A DNA stretch of 64,000 bases from an uncultured Gammaproteobacteria bacterium (GCA_937967995.1 CALBTB010000007.1:62001-126000); one strand, 5' to 3'; shown: positions 34,412 through 43,850, counted from the stretch's first letter. The notes: a model not told the origin generated them from the letters alone. Translations and numbers: made by a program.

Positions 34412-36691
34412 CTAGTTTCCTTTCAGGATCAGGTTAACGCGCTCTAAAAATTGTTTGGCATTCATTACACCGACGATACGGTATTTGCGTTTCTCAACAC
34501 CATCCGGTCCATAGAATAAAATCGCGGGTGGTGCAATAACACTGGTTTTGTTCAGCAGTCCCTTGTCCAGCTCATCGTTTGCCGTGACATCGGCCTGTAA
34601 CAGGATGAAGTCACTTAACAGTGACTGCACGTCAGGATCAGTAAAGACATAATCTTCGAACTGTTTACAGTAAGTACACCAGTCCGCATAAAAGTCGAGC
34701 ATGACGTATTTACCGGTGGCCTGGGCCAGATCCAGTTCACGCTGTAGATCCTGCGTGGTTTTTATGCGTTTGAAACCCAGTTCCTGTTGCGCATGACCAC
34801 CGCCGGTTACCAGTTTGGAACCATGCAGGGGATCGTTCACATTGCGCGCGCCGGTCAGGCCGCCGAGCATCACCAAGGCACCATAAAGAATCAGCACCAG
34901 GCCCAGCCCTTTCCATAACTTGTGCCATCCGGATGCGCCTTCCTTAATCGGGTCAATAGCACCCATGTAAACACCGGCAATGATCAGCAGAGCTGACCAT
35001 AACAGCATGATCAGCATGGCCGGCATGAAACTGACCCGTTCCAGGAACAGCAGGGCAATTGCCAGCAGGATCACGCCGGCAGCGTATTTCACTGTGTCCA
35101 TCCAGCCACCTGCTTTGGGCAGGAACTTGCCATGGCTCGCACCGACGAAGATCAACGGCACACCCAGACCGATGCCCAGCATAAACATGGAAAGGAAACC
35201 TAGAAAAACATTACCTTCGGCGGCTGCATAGGCCAGTGCACCGATGATGACCGGTCCGGCGCAGGGCCCGATAATTAGCGCAGATAACACACCCATGATG
35301 ATGACGCCAACGAAAGTGCCACCTTTCTGATGACTACTGATTTCACTGAGCTTGCCCTGTAAGCCGGCGGGCATTTGAATGCTATAAAACCCGAACATCG
35401 ACATGGCCAGTGCCACAAACAATATCGCGAACGGAATCAGTACCCACGGACTCTGGAAATAGGCCTGCAGATTGACGCCCTGTGCAATGCCGGCAAACAA
35501 CGCGCCCATGATGCCAAATGTGATCGCCATGGAAATCACATAAAACAGCGACAGATTCAGTGCATGCGCGGTCGTGACCTTGTGTCCCTGTCCGACAATG
35601 ATGGACGACAGGATTGGAATCATGGGATACATACAGGCCGTGAAAGCCAGTGCCAGGCCCCCGAGGAAGAAGTAGATCATAATCTCGATGGTTTCACCGG
35701 AGGCCAGCACCTGGGCGGATTTATCCTGTTCGGAGACAAAGCCGTCATCGGCCGGTGCGGGTGTGGTGGTCGTCGTTGTGGCGGTATGCATCATCACCGG
35801 CAGCGGTGTGTCGCTGCTCAGCGACGTTTTAACCGGCAGCGGTGGATAGCAGATACCCAGGGATTCAGCACAACCCTGGCCATGTGCGACATAATCAAAT
35901 GAGGTGACACCATCTTTGTTGGCAAAGACCGGCACTTCGATGCTGACGTGTTGCATAAACGTCTCGACGTCCCCTTCGGTGCCATCCGGACGAATGCCGT
36001 GTTTCCATTTACCCTTGGGAATCTTCGCTTCACCAAAATGCACGCCCGGTGTTTTGGATTCAAAGCGGAATTTGTCTTTATACATGTAGTAGTCGTTGGC
36101 GATGGTCCAGGTTGCGACCAGCACATCACCCTGCATGACGGCGCTGTATTGAAAGGCCTGATCCGGCGGTAACGGCTCGTTACCGCTCATGGCATTACCC
36201 AGGCCAAGTTGCGCACTCAGATCACTGATACTGCCAACAGCACTGGTGGAAGCGGCGGCCAGCGTGAGTTTGGCTTCACGTTTTTGCGGCGGGTAACAGA
36301 TACCCAGTGATTCTGCACAGCCCTGGCTATGTCCAATCAGGGTCATTTCGCCAGCGGGGCTGCTTTTAATCGGAATCGTGATAGTGACAGACTTCATGAA
36401 GGTTTCGACTTCGCCTTCGGTACCATCGGGTCGAATACCGTGCTTGAGCTTGCCTTTAGGAATGTCGGGGGTACCCAGTTCTACACCCGGGGTTTTGGTC
36501 TCGAAGCGGATCTTGTCGCGATAGATGTAGTAGTCGTCGGCGGCAGTCCAGGTGGCGCGAATGGTTTTACCATCTACTACGGCGTTGAATTTAAAGGCCT
36601 CTTCGGGTGGCAGCGGTTCTGATGCTGTGACCATTGTGGGGAGTAACAGGCTTAGCAGAACTGACAGGAATATTGTTTTAATTTTCGTCAT
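34412..36691 (-). CDS. dsbD: Thiol:disulfide interchange protein DsbD with two N-terminal alpha domains
   Basis: DsbD carries electrons from cytoplasmic thioredoxin to periplasmic partners. This 759-residue form has a signal peptide, then two DsbD-alpha domains in tandem (about 25-150 and 170-300), each starting 'EPLPP-AF-(F/Y)' and ending with the cysteine pair C-AESLGI-C-YPP. Next come eight membrane segments (about 345-600) with the beta-domain cysteines in 'FTACMYPMIP' and 'IGPCAGPV', and a C-terminal thioredoxin gamma domain with W-C-T-Y-C. Typical DsbD has one alpha domain and about 560-600 residues. It overlaps cutA by 14 bases and abuts the TlpA gene. Confidence 0.95.
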   Translation of the reverse strand: MTKIKTIFLSVLLSLLLPTMVTASEPLPPEEAFKFNAVVDGKTIRATWTAADDYYIYRDKIRFETKTPGVELGTPDIPKGKLKHGIRPDGTEGEVETFMKSVTITIPIKSSPAGEMTLIGHSQGCAESLGICYPPQKREAKLTLAAASTSAVGSISDLSAQLGLGNAMSGNEPLPPDQAFQYSAVMQGDVLVATWTIANDYYMYKDKFRFESKTPGVHFGEAKIPKGKWKHGIRPDGTEGDVETFMQHVSIEVPVFANKDGVTSFDYVAHGQGCAESLGICYPPLPVKTSLSSDTPLPVMMHTATTTTTTPAPADDGFVSEQDKSAQVLASGETIEIMIYFFLGGLALAFTACMYPMIPILSSIIVGQGHKVTTAHALNLSLFYVISMAITFGIMGALFAGIAQGVNLQAYFQSPWVLIPFAILFVALAMSMFGFYSIQMPAGLQGKLSEISSHQKGGTFVGVIIMGVLSALIIGPCAGPVIIGALAYAAAEGNVFLGFLSMFMLGIGLGVPLIFVGASHGKFLPKAGGWMDTVKYAAGVILLAIALLFLERVSFMPAMLIMLLWSALLIIAGVYMGAIDPIKEGASGWHKLWKGLGLVLILYGALVMLGGLTGARNVNDPLHGSKLVTGGGHAQQELGFKRIKTTQDLQRELDLAQATGKYVMLDFYADWCTYCKQFEDYVFTDPDVQSLLSDFILLQADVTANDELDKGLLNKTSVIAPPAILFYGPDGVEKRKYRIVGVMNAKQFLERVNLILKGN

Positions 36692-37022
36692 GTGGGTACA
36701 CCGATTCAGTTATCCAGTTTAAGTAGGCGGTCAGACCGCCGGCAATTGGGACTACGAGGATTTCCGGAAGTTCATAAGGGTGATTTGCTGCGATCGTGTC
36801 GATAAGTGTCTCTACCTGTTCAGCACGGGCTTTTATCACAAGCTGGTGCTCGTCACCCTGTTCCGGCTTACCTTTCCATTTGTAATAGGACCGCATTCTG
36901 GGCAAAACATTCACGCACGCGGCCAGCCCCTGGTTGACCAGTTGCTGGGCAAGATCGTGAGCGTCCTGCTCGTTGCCGATTGTAGTCAGCACCAGCCGGT
37001 ATGGGCTTGAAATCTCCTCCAT
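36678..37022 (-). CDS. cutA: CutA divalent-cation tolerance protein
   Basis: The 114-residue trimeric ferredoxin-like protein has 'ACVNVLPRMRSYYKWKGK' and 'IAANHPYELPEILVVPI', the CutA hallmarks. CutA is linked to copper tolerance, but its function remains debated. The overlap with dsbD (14 bases) and the shared order cutA-dsbD is conserved in gammaproteobacteria. Confidence 0.94.
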   Translation of the reverse strand: MEEISSPYRLVLTTIGNEQDAHDLAQQLVNQGLAACVNVLPRMRSYYKWKGKPEQGDEHQLVIKARAEQVETLIDTIAANHPYELPEILVVPIAGGLTAYLNWITESVYPHDEN

Positions 37023-37066
37023 GGGCCCAAAGATACCAAATTAAATCCTAAAGGACACAACCCGTC

Positions 37067-37516
37067 ATGCGTTTATTCCCCCTCGGACTGGCCCTGTTTA
37101 TCGCCATTCCCCTTGTCGAGATCTACCTGTTTATCAAAGTCGGCGCCGCGATCGGTGCCCTGAATACTATTTTGTTGATTATTTTCACCGCCGTCGTGGG
37201 GGTGGCCCTGTTGCGCCAGCAGGGTCTCGCGACGCTGCGAAAGGCCCAGACCCAGATGCAGCAGGGCCAGGTGCCTGCCACCGGCATGCTGGAAGGCATG
37301 ATGCTGTTTTTTGCCGGCGCTTTACTGCTGACACCGGGATTTTTCACGGATGGCATCGGATTTATCCTGCTCATTCCGCCCGTACGAAAGGGTATCGCCC
37401 TGTGGTTGCTGGAGCGCAGCGGGCTTATCGTGCAGATGCATACCACCCAGCATACTGATAAGCCAAAGCAGCCCAATGTCATCGAAGGGGAATTTGATCG
37501 CCGTGATGATCAGTAG
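37067..37516 (+). CDS. fxsA: FxsA family membrane protein
   Basis: This 149-residue protein has three hydrophobic segments in the first 110 residues, with 'PLVEIYLFIKVGAAIGALNTILLIIFTAVVG' and 'LTPGFFTDGIGFILLIPPVR', typical of FxsA (suppressor of F exclusion of phage T7 in E. coli). The role outside phage exclusion is unclear. It lies divergent from cutA (44 bases between) and just before groES, a common arrangement. Confidence 0.92.
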   Translation: MRLFPLGLALFIAIPLVEIYLFIKVGAAIGALNTILLIIFTAVVGVALLRQQGLATLRKAQTQMQQGQVPATGMLEGMMLFFAGALLLTPGFFTDGIGFILLIPPVRKGIALWLLERSGLIVQMHTTQHTDKPKQPNVIEGEFDRRDDQ

Positions 37517-37585
37517 TGACCTATTGAAAATTGCGGCCCCGTCCCCAGATCCCTGCCCAACAGGGGAATTCGCGTGTTCGATGTC

Positions 37586-37613
37586 TTGACAGCCTAGGAC
37601 ACATGACTATTAT
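37586..37613 (+). promoter_or_regulatory. Sigma-70-type promoter of groESL
   Basis: TTGACA at 37586-37591 is a perfect -35. TATTAT at 37608-37613 is a good -10 after 16 bases. The CIRCE operator begins at the last base of the -10, so repressor binding would block transcription start. The groES start lies about 90 bases downstream. Confidence 0.8.
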
Positions 37614-37639
37614 TAGCACTCATCAAAGGGGAGTGCTGA
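37613..37639 (+). promoter_or_regulatory. CIRCE operator (HrcA binding site)
   Basis: TTAGCACTC (37613-37621), a 9-base spacer and GAGTGCTGA (37631-37639) match the CIRCE consensus TTAGCACTC-N9-GAGTGCTAA with one substitution. CIRCE is bound by the repressor HrcA, released on heat shock. hrcA itself is not in the window. Confidence 0.93.
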
Positions 37640-37708
37640 TAAATATCCCCGCTAATCTTAACGAATTTATAACCTGTTGAAATTACAACATTATTAGGAG
37701 AACCACGA

Positions 37709-37999
37709 ATGAAGATTCGTCCTTTACATGACCGTGTGATCGTCCGTCGCATGGAAGAAGAACGTACCACCGCCGGTGGTATCGTGATCCCAGACAGCGC
37801 CACCGAGAAGCCGATTCAGGGCGAAATCGTCGCTGTAGGTAATGGCAAAATCCTGGAAAACGGTGAAGTTCGTGCCCTGGATGTGAAGGCCGGTGACAAA
37901 GTGTTGTTTGGCAAGTATGCCGGCAACGAAGTCAAGATCGATGGTGAAGAACTGTTGGTCCTGCGCGAAGAAGACATTATGGGTGTCCTGGAAGGTTAA
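37709..37999 (+). CDS. groES: Co-chaperonin GroES
   Basis: This 96-residue protein caps the GroEL ring. It begins 'KIRPLHDRVIVRRMEEE', has the mobile loop with 'TTAGGIVIPDSA' and the closing 'LVLREEDIMGVLE'. AGGAG precedes ATG 37709. Expression is controlled by the CIRCE operator upstream. groEL follows after 37 bases. Confidence 0.98.
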   Translation: MKIRPLHDRVIVRRMEEERTTAGGIVIPDSATEKPIQGEIVAVGNGKILENGEVRALDVKAGDKVLFGKYAGNEVKIDGEELLVLREEDIMGVLEG

Positions 38000-38036
38000 T
38001 CCGCACACAGCCAATTTGAACAAGAGGAATTAAGCA

Positions 38037-39689
38037 ATGAGTGCAAAAGAAGTGAAATTTTCTGATGATGCCCGCCAGCGTATGCTCAAGGGCGTTAATA
38101 CCCTGGCCAATGCCGTCAAGGTAACGCTGGGCCCGAAAGGCCGTAACGTCGTACTCGACAAGAGCTTCGGCGCGCCGACCATCACGAAGGATGGTGTTTC
38201 CGTGGCCAAGGAAATCGAACTCAAAGACAAGTTCGAAAACATGGGTGCGCAGATGGTCAAGGAAGTCTCTTCCCAGACTTCTGATGTAGCCGGTGACGGT
38301 ACCACGACTGCGACTGTACTGGCGCAATCCATCCTGACCGAAGGCATGAAGGCCGTAGCCGCCGGCATGAATCCAATGGATCTCAAGCGTGGTATCGATA
38401 AGGCCGTCATCGCTGCGGTTGAAGAACTGAAGAAGATGTCCAAGCCCTGCTCCGACAGCAAGGCCATCGCCCAGGTCGGTACCATCTCCGCCAACTCTGA
38501 CGAAGAGATCGGCTCAATTATTGCCGATGCCATGGACAAGGTCGGTAAGGAAGGCGTTATTACTGTCGAAGAAGGCTCCGGTCTGCAAAACGAACTGGAC
38601 GTGGTTGAAGGTATGCAGTTCGATCGCGGTTACCTGTCACCTTACTTCGTAAACAACCAGCAAAGCATGAGTGCCGAACTGGAAGACCCGTACATCCTGC
38701 TGTACGACAAGAAAATCTCCAATATCCGTGACCTGCTGCCGGTACTCGAAGGCGTGGCCAAATCCGGCAAGCCGTTGCTGATTATTGCCGAAGACGTTGA
38801 AGGTGAAGCCCTGGCAACGCTGGTGGTCAACACCATTCGCGGTATCGTGAAAGTGGCTGCCGTCAAGGCGCCTGGTTTCGGTGACCGTCGTAAAGCCATG
38901 TTACAGGACATTGCTGTGCTGACCGGTGGTACTGTGATTTCTGAAGAAGTCGGCCTGAGTCTGGAAAAAGCCAGCCTGGATGACCTCGGTTCCGCCAAGA
39001 AAATTCAGGTTACCAAGGAAGAAACCACCATCATCGATGGTGCCGGCGTAGCCAACGATATCGAAGCCCGCGTCAAGCAGATTCGTACCCAGATCGAGGA
39101 AGCCACTTCTGACTACGATCGCGAAAAACTGCAGGAACGTGTTGCCAAACTGGCTGGCGGTGTAGCCGTCATCAAAGTCGGTGCCGCGACCGAGGTGGAA
39201 ATGAAAGAGAAGAAAGCCCGAGTTGAAGATGCATTGCATGCAACCCGTGCTGCCGTGGAAGAAGGCGTGGTACCGGGTGGTGGTGTAGCCCTGGTGCGTG
39301 CTGAATCCAGCCTGGGTAAGCTCAAGGGTGACAACCATGATCAGGACGTCGGTATCGGTATCGCGCGTCGTGCCATGACCGAGCCGCTGCGTCAGATCGT
39401 TGCCAATGCCGGTGGTGAGCCGTCAGTGGTACTGAACAAGGTCGCTGAAGGCAAAGGTAACTATGGTTTCAACGCCGCTACCGACGACTACGGTGACATG
39501 GTTGAGATGGGTATTCTGGACCCGACCAAGGTAACCCGTTCCGCGCTGCAAAATGCCGCGTCTGTTGCCGGACTGATGATCACCACCGAAGCCATGGTGG
39601 CAGATATTCCGGCTGACGATAGTGCTGGCGCCGGTGCCCCGGATATGGGTGGTATGGGCGGTATGGGTGGTATGGGCGGCATGATGTAA
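38037..39689 (+). CDS. groEL: Chaperonin GroEL
   Basis: The 550-residue ATP-dependent chaperonin has 'TLGPKGRNVVLDKSFG', 'DVAGDGTTTATVLAQ' (ATP-binding Asp) and 'EEGVVPGGGVAL', and ends with the Gly-Gly-Met repeats typical of GroEL-1. Length and motifs are complete, so this should be the main housekeeping copy. A tandem repeat with two terminators follows. Confidence 0.98.
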   Translation: MSAKEVKFSDDARQRMLKGVNTLANAVKVTLGPKGRNVVLDKSFGAPTITKDGVSVAKEIELKDKFENMGAQMVKEVSSQTSDVAGDGTTTATVLAQSILTEGMKAVAAGMNPMDLKRGIDKAVIAAVEELKKMSKPCSDSKAIAQVGTISANSDEEIGSIIADAMDKVGKEGVITVEEGSGLQNELDVVEGMQFDRGYLSPYFVNNQQSMSAELEDPYILLYDKKISNIRDLLPVLEGVAKSGKPLLIIAEDVEGEALATLVVNTIRGIVKVAAVKAPGFGDRRKAMLQDIAVLTGGTVISEEVGLSLEKASLDDLGSAKKIQVTKEETTIIDGAGVANDIEARVKQIRTQIEEATSDYDREKLQERVAKLAGGVAVIKVGAATEVEMKEKKARVEDALHATRAAVEEGVVPGGGVALVRAESSLGKLKGDNHDQDVGIGIARRAMTEPLRQIVANAGGEPSVVLNKVAEGKGNYGFNAATDDYGDMVEMGILDPTKVTRSALQNAASVAGLMITTEAMVADIPADDSAGAGAPDMGGMGGMGGMGGMM

Positions 39690-39768
39690 ATGCTTGCCTG
39701 AAAACGCCGGACTTGCGTGTCTGCGGCGTTCGACAAGGGCTTCCGCTACTCATTTACTTATATGTAAA
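39690..39768. other. Spacer after groEL
   Basis: About 80 bases after the groEL stop without a hairpin of note. It contains a ttccgctact stretch that weakly resembles the start of the repeat units downstream, perhaps a remnant of a third unit. Confidence 0.3.
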
Positions 39769-39965
39769 CTGCGTTGCGGTTCCCTTGTCTGCCTTGCAGC
39801 CACATCAAGTCCGAACGTTTTCAGCACAACCATTCTTCAAAAGCCCTGCAATGCAGGGCTTTTTTGTGCTCCGCTACGGGTCGCTTGGTTGCCTTGCAAC
39901 CATCGCATATCGATTCACGCTCAGAACGTCCTTACTTAAAGCCCCGCTCTGCGGGGCTTTTTGTT
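39769..39965 (+). repeat. Tandem 100-bp structured repeat, two units, each ending in a terminator
   Basis: Unit A (39769-39866) and unit B (39869-39965) are in register at 100 bases. Each begins C-T-x-C-G-x-T-x-C-G-G, then forms a small hairpin around CCTT (CTGC/GCAG in A, GGTTGC/GCAACC in B), an AACGT segment, and a terminator hairpin. Stem bases differ between units but stay paired, so structure is kept. Lies between groEL and glnE. Confidence 0.7.
39841..39866 (+). terminator. Intrinsic terminator 1 after groEL
   Basis: AGCCCTGCA (39842-39850) pairs with TGCAGGGCT (39852-39860), followed by TTTTTT. Preceding A residues make it partly bidirectional. It ends the groESL transcript. Confidence 0.9.
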
Positions 39966-39967
39966 TT
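39939..39967 (+). terminator. Intrinsic terminator 2 before glnE
   Basis: AAGCCCCGC (39939-39947) pairs with GCGGGGCTT (39951-39959) around TCT, followed by TTTGTTTTT. It backs up terminator 1 and isolates glnE from heat-induced groESL transcription. Confidence 0.9.
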
Positions 39968-40006
39968 TCCGTATACTCTGTTCCGGTGAGCAACAACATC
40001 AAAACA

Positions 40007-42868
40007 ATGACGCTGCCCGATACCCTGCTGTCTGAGACTCAACAGTTACTCGATGACTGGCGTGATGTGACGGGTGATCGGAACATACCTGAAGCAATTC
40101 AGACGGACATCCCGTTTGTGTTTGCCTGCAGTGAATACGTGGCGCGGCAATGTATTCGCTTTCCGGATCGGTTTGTTGAACTGTTTGACAGTGGTGACCT
40201 GGATAACGCCTATACCGATCAAACCTATACGCAGCGCCTGCGGCAGGGCCAGGACAGCTTAACCAGCCAGACGGAACTGATTCCGTATTTACGCCGCTTT
40301 CGTCATCGCGAAATGGTGCGCATTATCTGGCGGGACCTGACCGGCAAAGCCGATTTACCGGAAGTCATGCGTGACCTGTCACACCTGGCGGAAGCCTGCA
40401 CCGACTTTGCGCTTGCGCTCCACCATCAGTGGCTGGCCGATCGTTTTGGTACACCCGTTAACAAGGACGGCGTTCCTCAACATCTGGTGGTGATCGGCAT
40501 GGGCAAACTCGGCGCACACGAGTTAAACCTGTCCTCCGATATCGACCTGATTTTTGCCTATCCGGAAGATGGTGACACGCAGGGCGGTCCTCGCGTTATC
40601 AGTAACGCCGAGTTCTTTACCAAACTGGGTCAGCAGCTCAATGCCAGTTTGTCCAAACAGACCGAAGACGGATTTGTGTTTCGCGTCGACATGCGCCTGC
40701 GACCGTTTGGAGACAGCGGCCCGCTGGTGGCCAGTTTTGCCGCCATGGAAGATTACTACCAGATACATGGCCGGGAATGGGAACGCTACGCGATGATCAA
40801 GGCCAGGGTCATCGCCGGTGATCGCGAGTCCGGCAAGGAGTTGATGGCCATGCTGCGGCCATTTATCTACCGGCGCTATGTCGATTACGGCGCCTATGCC
40901 TCGCTGCGCGAAATGAAAGCCATGATTCAGAAAGAGGTACAGCGCAAGGGCAAGGAACAGAATATCAAGGTGGGTGCCGGCGGTATTCGGGAAATTGAAT
41001 TCATCGGCCAGGTCTTTCAGCTCATTCGCGGCGGCCGCGACACCGAGTTACAACAGCGCTCGATTCTTAGTGTGCTGCGCAATTTGCAGTCCATGCAGGT
41101 ATTACCGGAGTTCGTGGTCAGGCAGCTCAGCGAGGCCTATGACTTTTTACGCCGCACCGAACACCGCGTGCAGGCATTTCGCGATCAACAGACCCATGTC
41201 CTGCCGGATGATGAAACCGGGCAGTTACGGCTGGCGGTGAGTATGGGATATGAAGACTGGTCATCCTACGAGCAGGCCCTGATGTTGCACCGAATCAATG
41301 TGCACGAACACTTTGAACAGGTGTTCGAAGCGCCACAGGAACAGGCCAACGAAGACACACTGGTGATCACGCCTCTGTGGCTGGGCGAGCTCGATGATGA
41401 GGAGGCGATCGAGCAGTTACAGGAACTGGGCTTTGAACAGGTGGACGAGTTATGGCGCCGAATCAAATCCCTGCATGGCAGCCGTCGCTACCAGAAATTA
41501 TCAGCCCGGGGTCGTGAGCGACTGGATAAACTCATGCCGGTCCTGATTAGTGCCAGTAAAAATCTCGCTGAACCTGCCGTGGCCCTGTTACGCAGCCTGC
41601 AGGTGATCGAGGCCATCATGCAGCGCTCGGTGTATCTGGTGCTGCTAATGGAAAACCCGCTGGCCCTGTCACGGCTGATTCGGTTATGCGAGGCCAGTCC
41701 CTGGATCACCCATTATCTGAGTCAGCACCCGATGTTGCTGGATGACCTGCTAAACACCACTACGCTGTTCGCACCACCTGATCGGGCGCATCTGGCGGAA
41801 GAATTACAGCGCCGCATGCAGGAAGTGGGTGACGATGAAGAACAGGCCATGCATGCCTTGCGACATTTCAAACATACCCATGTATTACGTGTAGCCGCGG
41901 CGGATTTGCATGGTTATTTGCCGCTGATGAAAGTGAGTGATCACTTGAGCTGGATCGCGGAAGTGGTCCTGCAAGAGACCCTGAACCTCGCCTGGGACCA
42001 TTTGGTAGAAAAACACGGCCGGCCGGTCTGTACCAGCGACGGCGAGGTCTGTGACAGTGGCTTTGCCGTGATTGCCTACGGCAAGCTGGGCGGGCTGGAG
42101 CTGGGCTACGGCTCGGATCTGGATCTGGTGTTTTTGCACAGTGGCGAATCGGAGAACCTGCAAACCACGGGTGCCAGGCCTGTGCCACTGGGGGTGTTTT
42201 TTGCTCGCCTGGGGCAACGCATGATGCACATTCTGACCGCCATGACACCGGCAGGCATTCTGTATGAGATCGACATGCGGCTGCGCCCCGACGGGGCCGC
42301 CGGCATGCTGGTCAGCAGTCTGACGGCCTACCAGGCCTATCAGCAGGACAAGGCCTGGACCTGGGAGCACCAGGCGCTGGTGCGGGCCCGGGTTGTCGCC
42401 GGCGATTCGGCTATCGCGACACGGTTTGAATCAATACGTCAGACGGTGCTGGCGCAGCCACGGGACAGTAAAACCCTGCGTGAAGAAGTCCTGACCATGC
42501 GACACAAGATGCGTACCGCACTGTGCAAAACCAAACCCGGTGAGTTTGACCTGAAACACAGCCCCGGAGGTATCGTTGATATTGAATTTATGGTGCAATA
42601 CGGGGTTCTTGCCTGGGCTCACCAGTACCCGGTGTTAATGAAGTGGACGGACAATATTCGCCTGCTTGATGAACTGGCCAGTACCGGCGTCATGACCCGG
42701 CAGGATGCGGAATTCTTGAGTGAGACCTACCGTACTTATCGCGGTCGTATCCACAGACTCAAACTGCAGGAGGCCTCTACGGTCGTGCCTGATAGCGAGT
42801 TTGTGAAACAGCGTGCCGGGGTGAGGCGCATCTGGTCTACGTGGTTGGAAGCTAAACAAGAGGAATAA
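40007..42868 (+). CDS. glnE: Bifunctional glutamine synthetase adenylyltransferase / adenylyl-removing enzyme
   Basis: The product (953 residues from ATG 40007) attaches and removes AMP on a tyrosine of glutamine synthetase (EC 2.7.7.42/2.7.7.89). Two nucleotidyltransferase domains are seen, each with a G-K-L-G...D-x-D motif: 'GMGKLGAHELNLSSDIDLIF' in the N-terminal (removing) half and 'YGKLGGLELGYGSDLDLVFL' in the C-terminal half. The frame is open much further up, but that part covers terminators. A TATACT box at 39972-39977 and GGTGAG before ATG 40007 support this start; GTG 39986 is the alternative. Confidence 0.94.
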   Translation: MTLPDTLLSETQQLLDDWRDVTGDRNIPEAIQTDIPFVFACSEYVARQCIRFPDRFVELFDSGDLDNAYTDQTYTQRLRQGQDSLTSQTELIPYLRRFRHREMVRIIWRDLTGKADLPEVMRDLSHLAEACTDFALALHHQWLADRFGTPVNKDGVPQHLVVIGMGKLGAHELNLSSDIDLIFAYPEDGDTQGGPRVISNAEFFTKLGQQLNASLSKQTEDGFVFRVDMRLRPFGDSGPLVASFAAMEDYYQIHGREWERYAMIKARVIAGDRESGKELMAMLRPFIYRRYVDYGAYASLREMKAMIQKEVQRKGKEQNIKVGAGGIREIEFIGQVFQLIRGGRDTELQQRSILSVLRNLQSMQVLPEFVVRQLSEAYDFLRRTEHRVQAFRDQQTHVLPDDETGQLRLAVSMGYEDWSSYEQALMLHRINVHEHFEQVFEAPQEQANEDTLVITPLWLGELDDEEAIEQLQELGFEQVDELWRRIKSLHGSRRYQKLSARGRERLDKLMPVLISASKNLAEPAVALLRSLQVIEAIMQRSVYLVLLMENPLALSRLIRLCEASPWITHYLSQHPMLLDDLLNTTTLFAPPDRAHLAEELQRRMQEVGDDEEQAMHALRHFKHTHVLRVAAADLHGYLPLMKVSDHLSWIAEVVLQETLNLAWDHLVEKHGRPVCTSDGEVCDSGFAVIAYGKLGGLELGYGSDLDLVFLHSGESENLQTTGARPVPLGVFFARLGQRMMHILTAMTPAGILYEIDMRLRPDGAAGMLVSSLTAYQAYQQDKAWTWEHQALVRARVVAGDSAIATRFESIRQTVLAQPRDSKTLREEVLTMRHKMRTALCKTKPGEFDLKHSPGGIVDIEFMVQYGVLAWAHQYPVLMKWTDNIRLLDELASTGVMTRQDAEFLSETYRTYRGRIHRLKLQEASTVVPDSEFVKQRAGVRRIWSTWLEAKQEE

Positions 42869-42874
42869 GCAAGT

Positions 42875-43798
42875 ATGTCGATGTCCGATCGAGATGGACT
42901 GATCTGGTTTGATGGTGAAATGGTGCCCTGGCGTGAAGCCCAGGTCCATGTGTTAACTCACACCCTGCATTATGGTATGGGCGTGTTCGAAGGTGTACGC
43001 GCCTATCACGCGGATCAGGGTACGGCGATCTTCCGTCTGGCCGAGCATACCGAGCGCCTGTTTGAATCCGCCCATATTCTTGGCATGCAGATCCCCTTCG
43101 ATCGTGACACCATTAACGAAGCACAAAAGGCCGCCGTGCGGGACAACAACCTGGACAGCGCCTATATTCGCCCGATGTGTTTTTACGGCGCTGAAGGCAT
43201 GGGGCTGCGTGCGGATAATCTCAAAGTTCATACCATCGTCGCCGCCTGGGAATGGGGTGCCTACCTGGGTGCGGAAAACATGCAAAAAGGGATTCGCATC
43301 AAGACCTCTTCGTTCACGCGTCATCATGTCAACATCACCATGTGCAAGGCCAAGGCGAATGGCAATTACATGAATTCCATGCTGGCCTTACAGGAAGCCA
43401 TGCGTGACGGTTATGACGAGGCCCTGTTGCTCGATGTGGACGGGTATGTAGCCGAAGGCAGCGGCGAGAACATTTTTGTTGTTCGCAAGGGTGTCATTTA
43501 TACGCCGGAGCTGACCTCGGCGCTGGACGGCATCACCCGTAAAACGATTTTTACCCTGGCCGAAGAAGCCGGTCTGGAAGTGCGTGAGAAGCGAATCACC
43601 CGCGACGAAGTGTATGTGGCGGATGAAGCCTTCTTCACCGGTACCGCGGCCGAAGTCACACCGATTCGCGAACTGGATGGCCGTAAAATTGGCACTGGTT
43701 CGCGTGGCCCGATTACCGAAAAATTGCAGTCCCGCTATTTCGACGTGGTACACGGCAAGGCGCCGGAACACATGAGCTGGTTAACCCTTGTAAAATAG
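42875..43798 (+). CDS. ilvE: Branched-chain amino acid aminotransferase
   Basis: The 307-residue class IV PLP enzyme interconverts Leu, Ile, Val and their 2-oxo acids (EC 2.6.1.42). Motifs are 'HYGMGVFEGVRAY', the PLP lysine in 'MCKAKANGNYMNSMLA', 'EGSGENIFVV' and 'GTAAEVTPIRELDGRKIG'. It starts 6 bases after glnE, so the two are likely cotranscribed. A second in-frame ATG (42881) is possible. Confidence 0.96.
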   Translation: MSMSDRDGLIWFDGEMVPWREAQVHVLTHTLHYGMGVFEGVRAYHADQGTAIFRLAEHTERLFESAHILGMQIPFDRDTINEAQKAAVRDNNLDSAYIRPMCFYGAEGMGLRADNLKVHTIVAAWEWGAYLGAENMQKGIRIKTSSFTRHHVNITMCKAKANGNYMNSMLALQEAMRDGYDEALLLDVDGYVAEGSGENIFVVRKGVIYTPELTSALDGITRKTIFTLAEEAGLEVREKRITRDEVYVADEAFFTGTAAEVTPIRELDGRKIGTGSRGPITEKLQSRYFDVVHGKAPEHMSWLTLVK

Positions 43799-43850
43799 CC
43801 GAACAGGCCCATAAGTCAGAAAAATATAAACACAGCGAAGGTGAAGTGTC

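Noticed and set aside
37724..38539. Long frames antisense to groES and groEL
   Set aside because: Strong codon bias in groESL leaves antisense frames open; the sense genes are certain.
39713..40006. N-terminal extension of glnE by 98 codons
   Set aside because: The extension translates two terminators and the tandem repeat, and GlnE proteins start close to ATG 40007.
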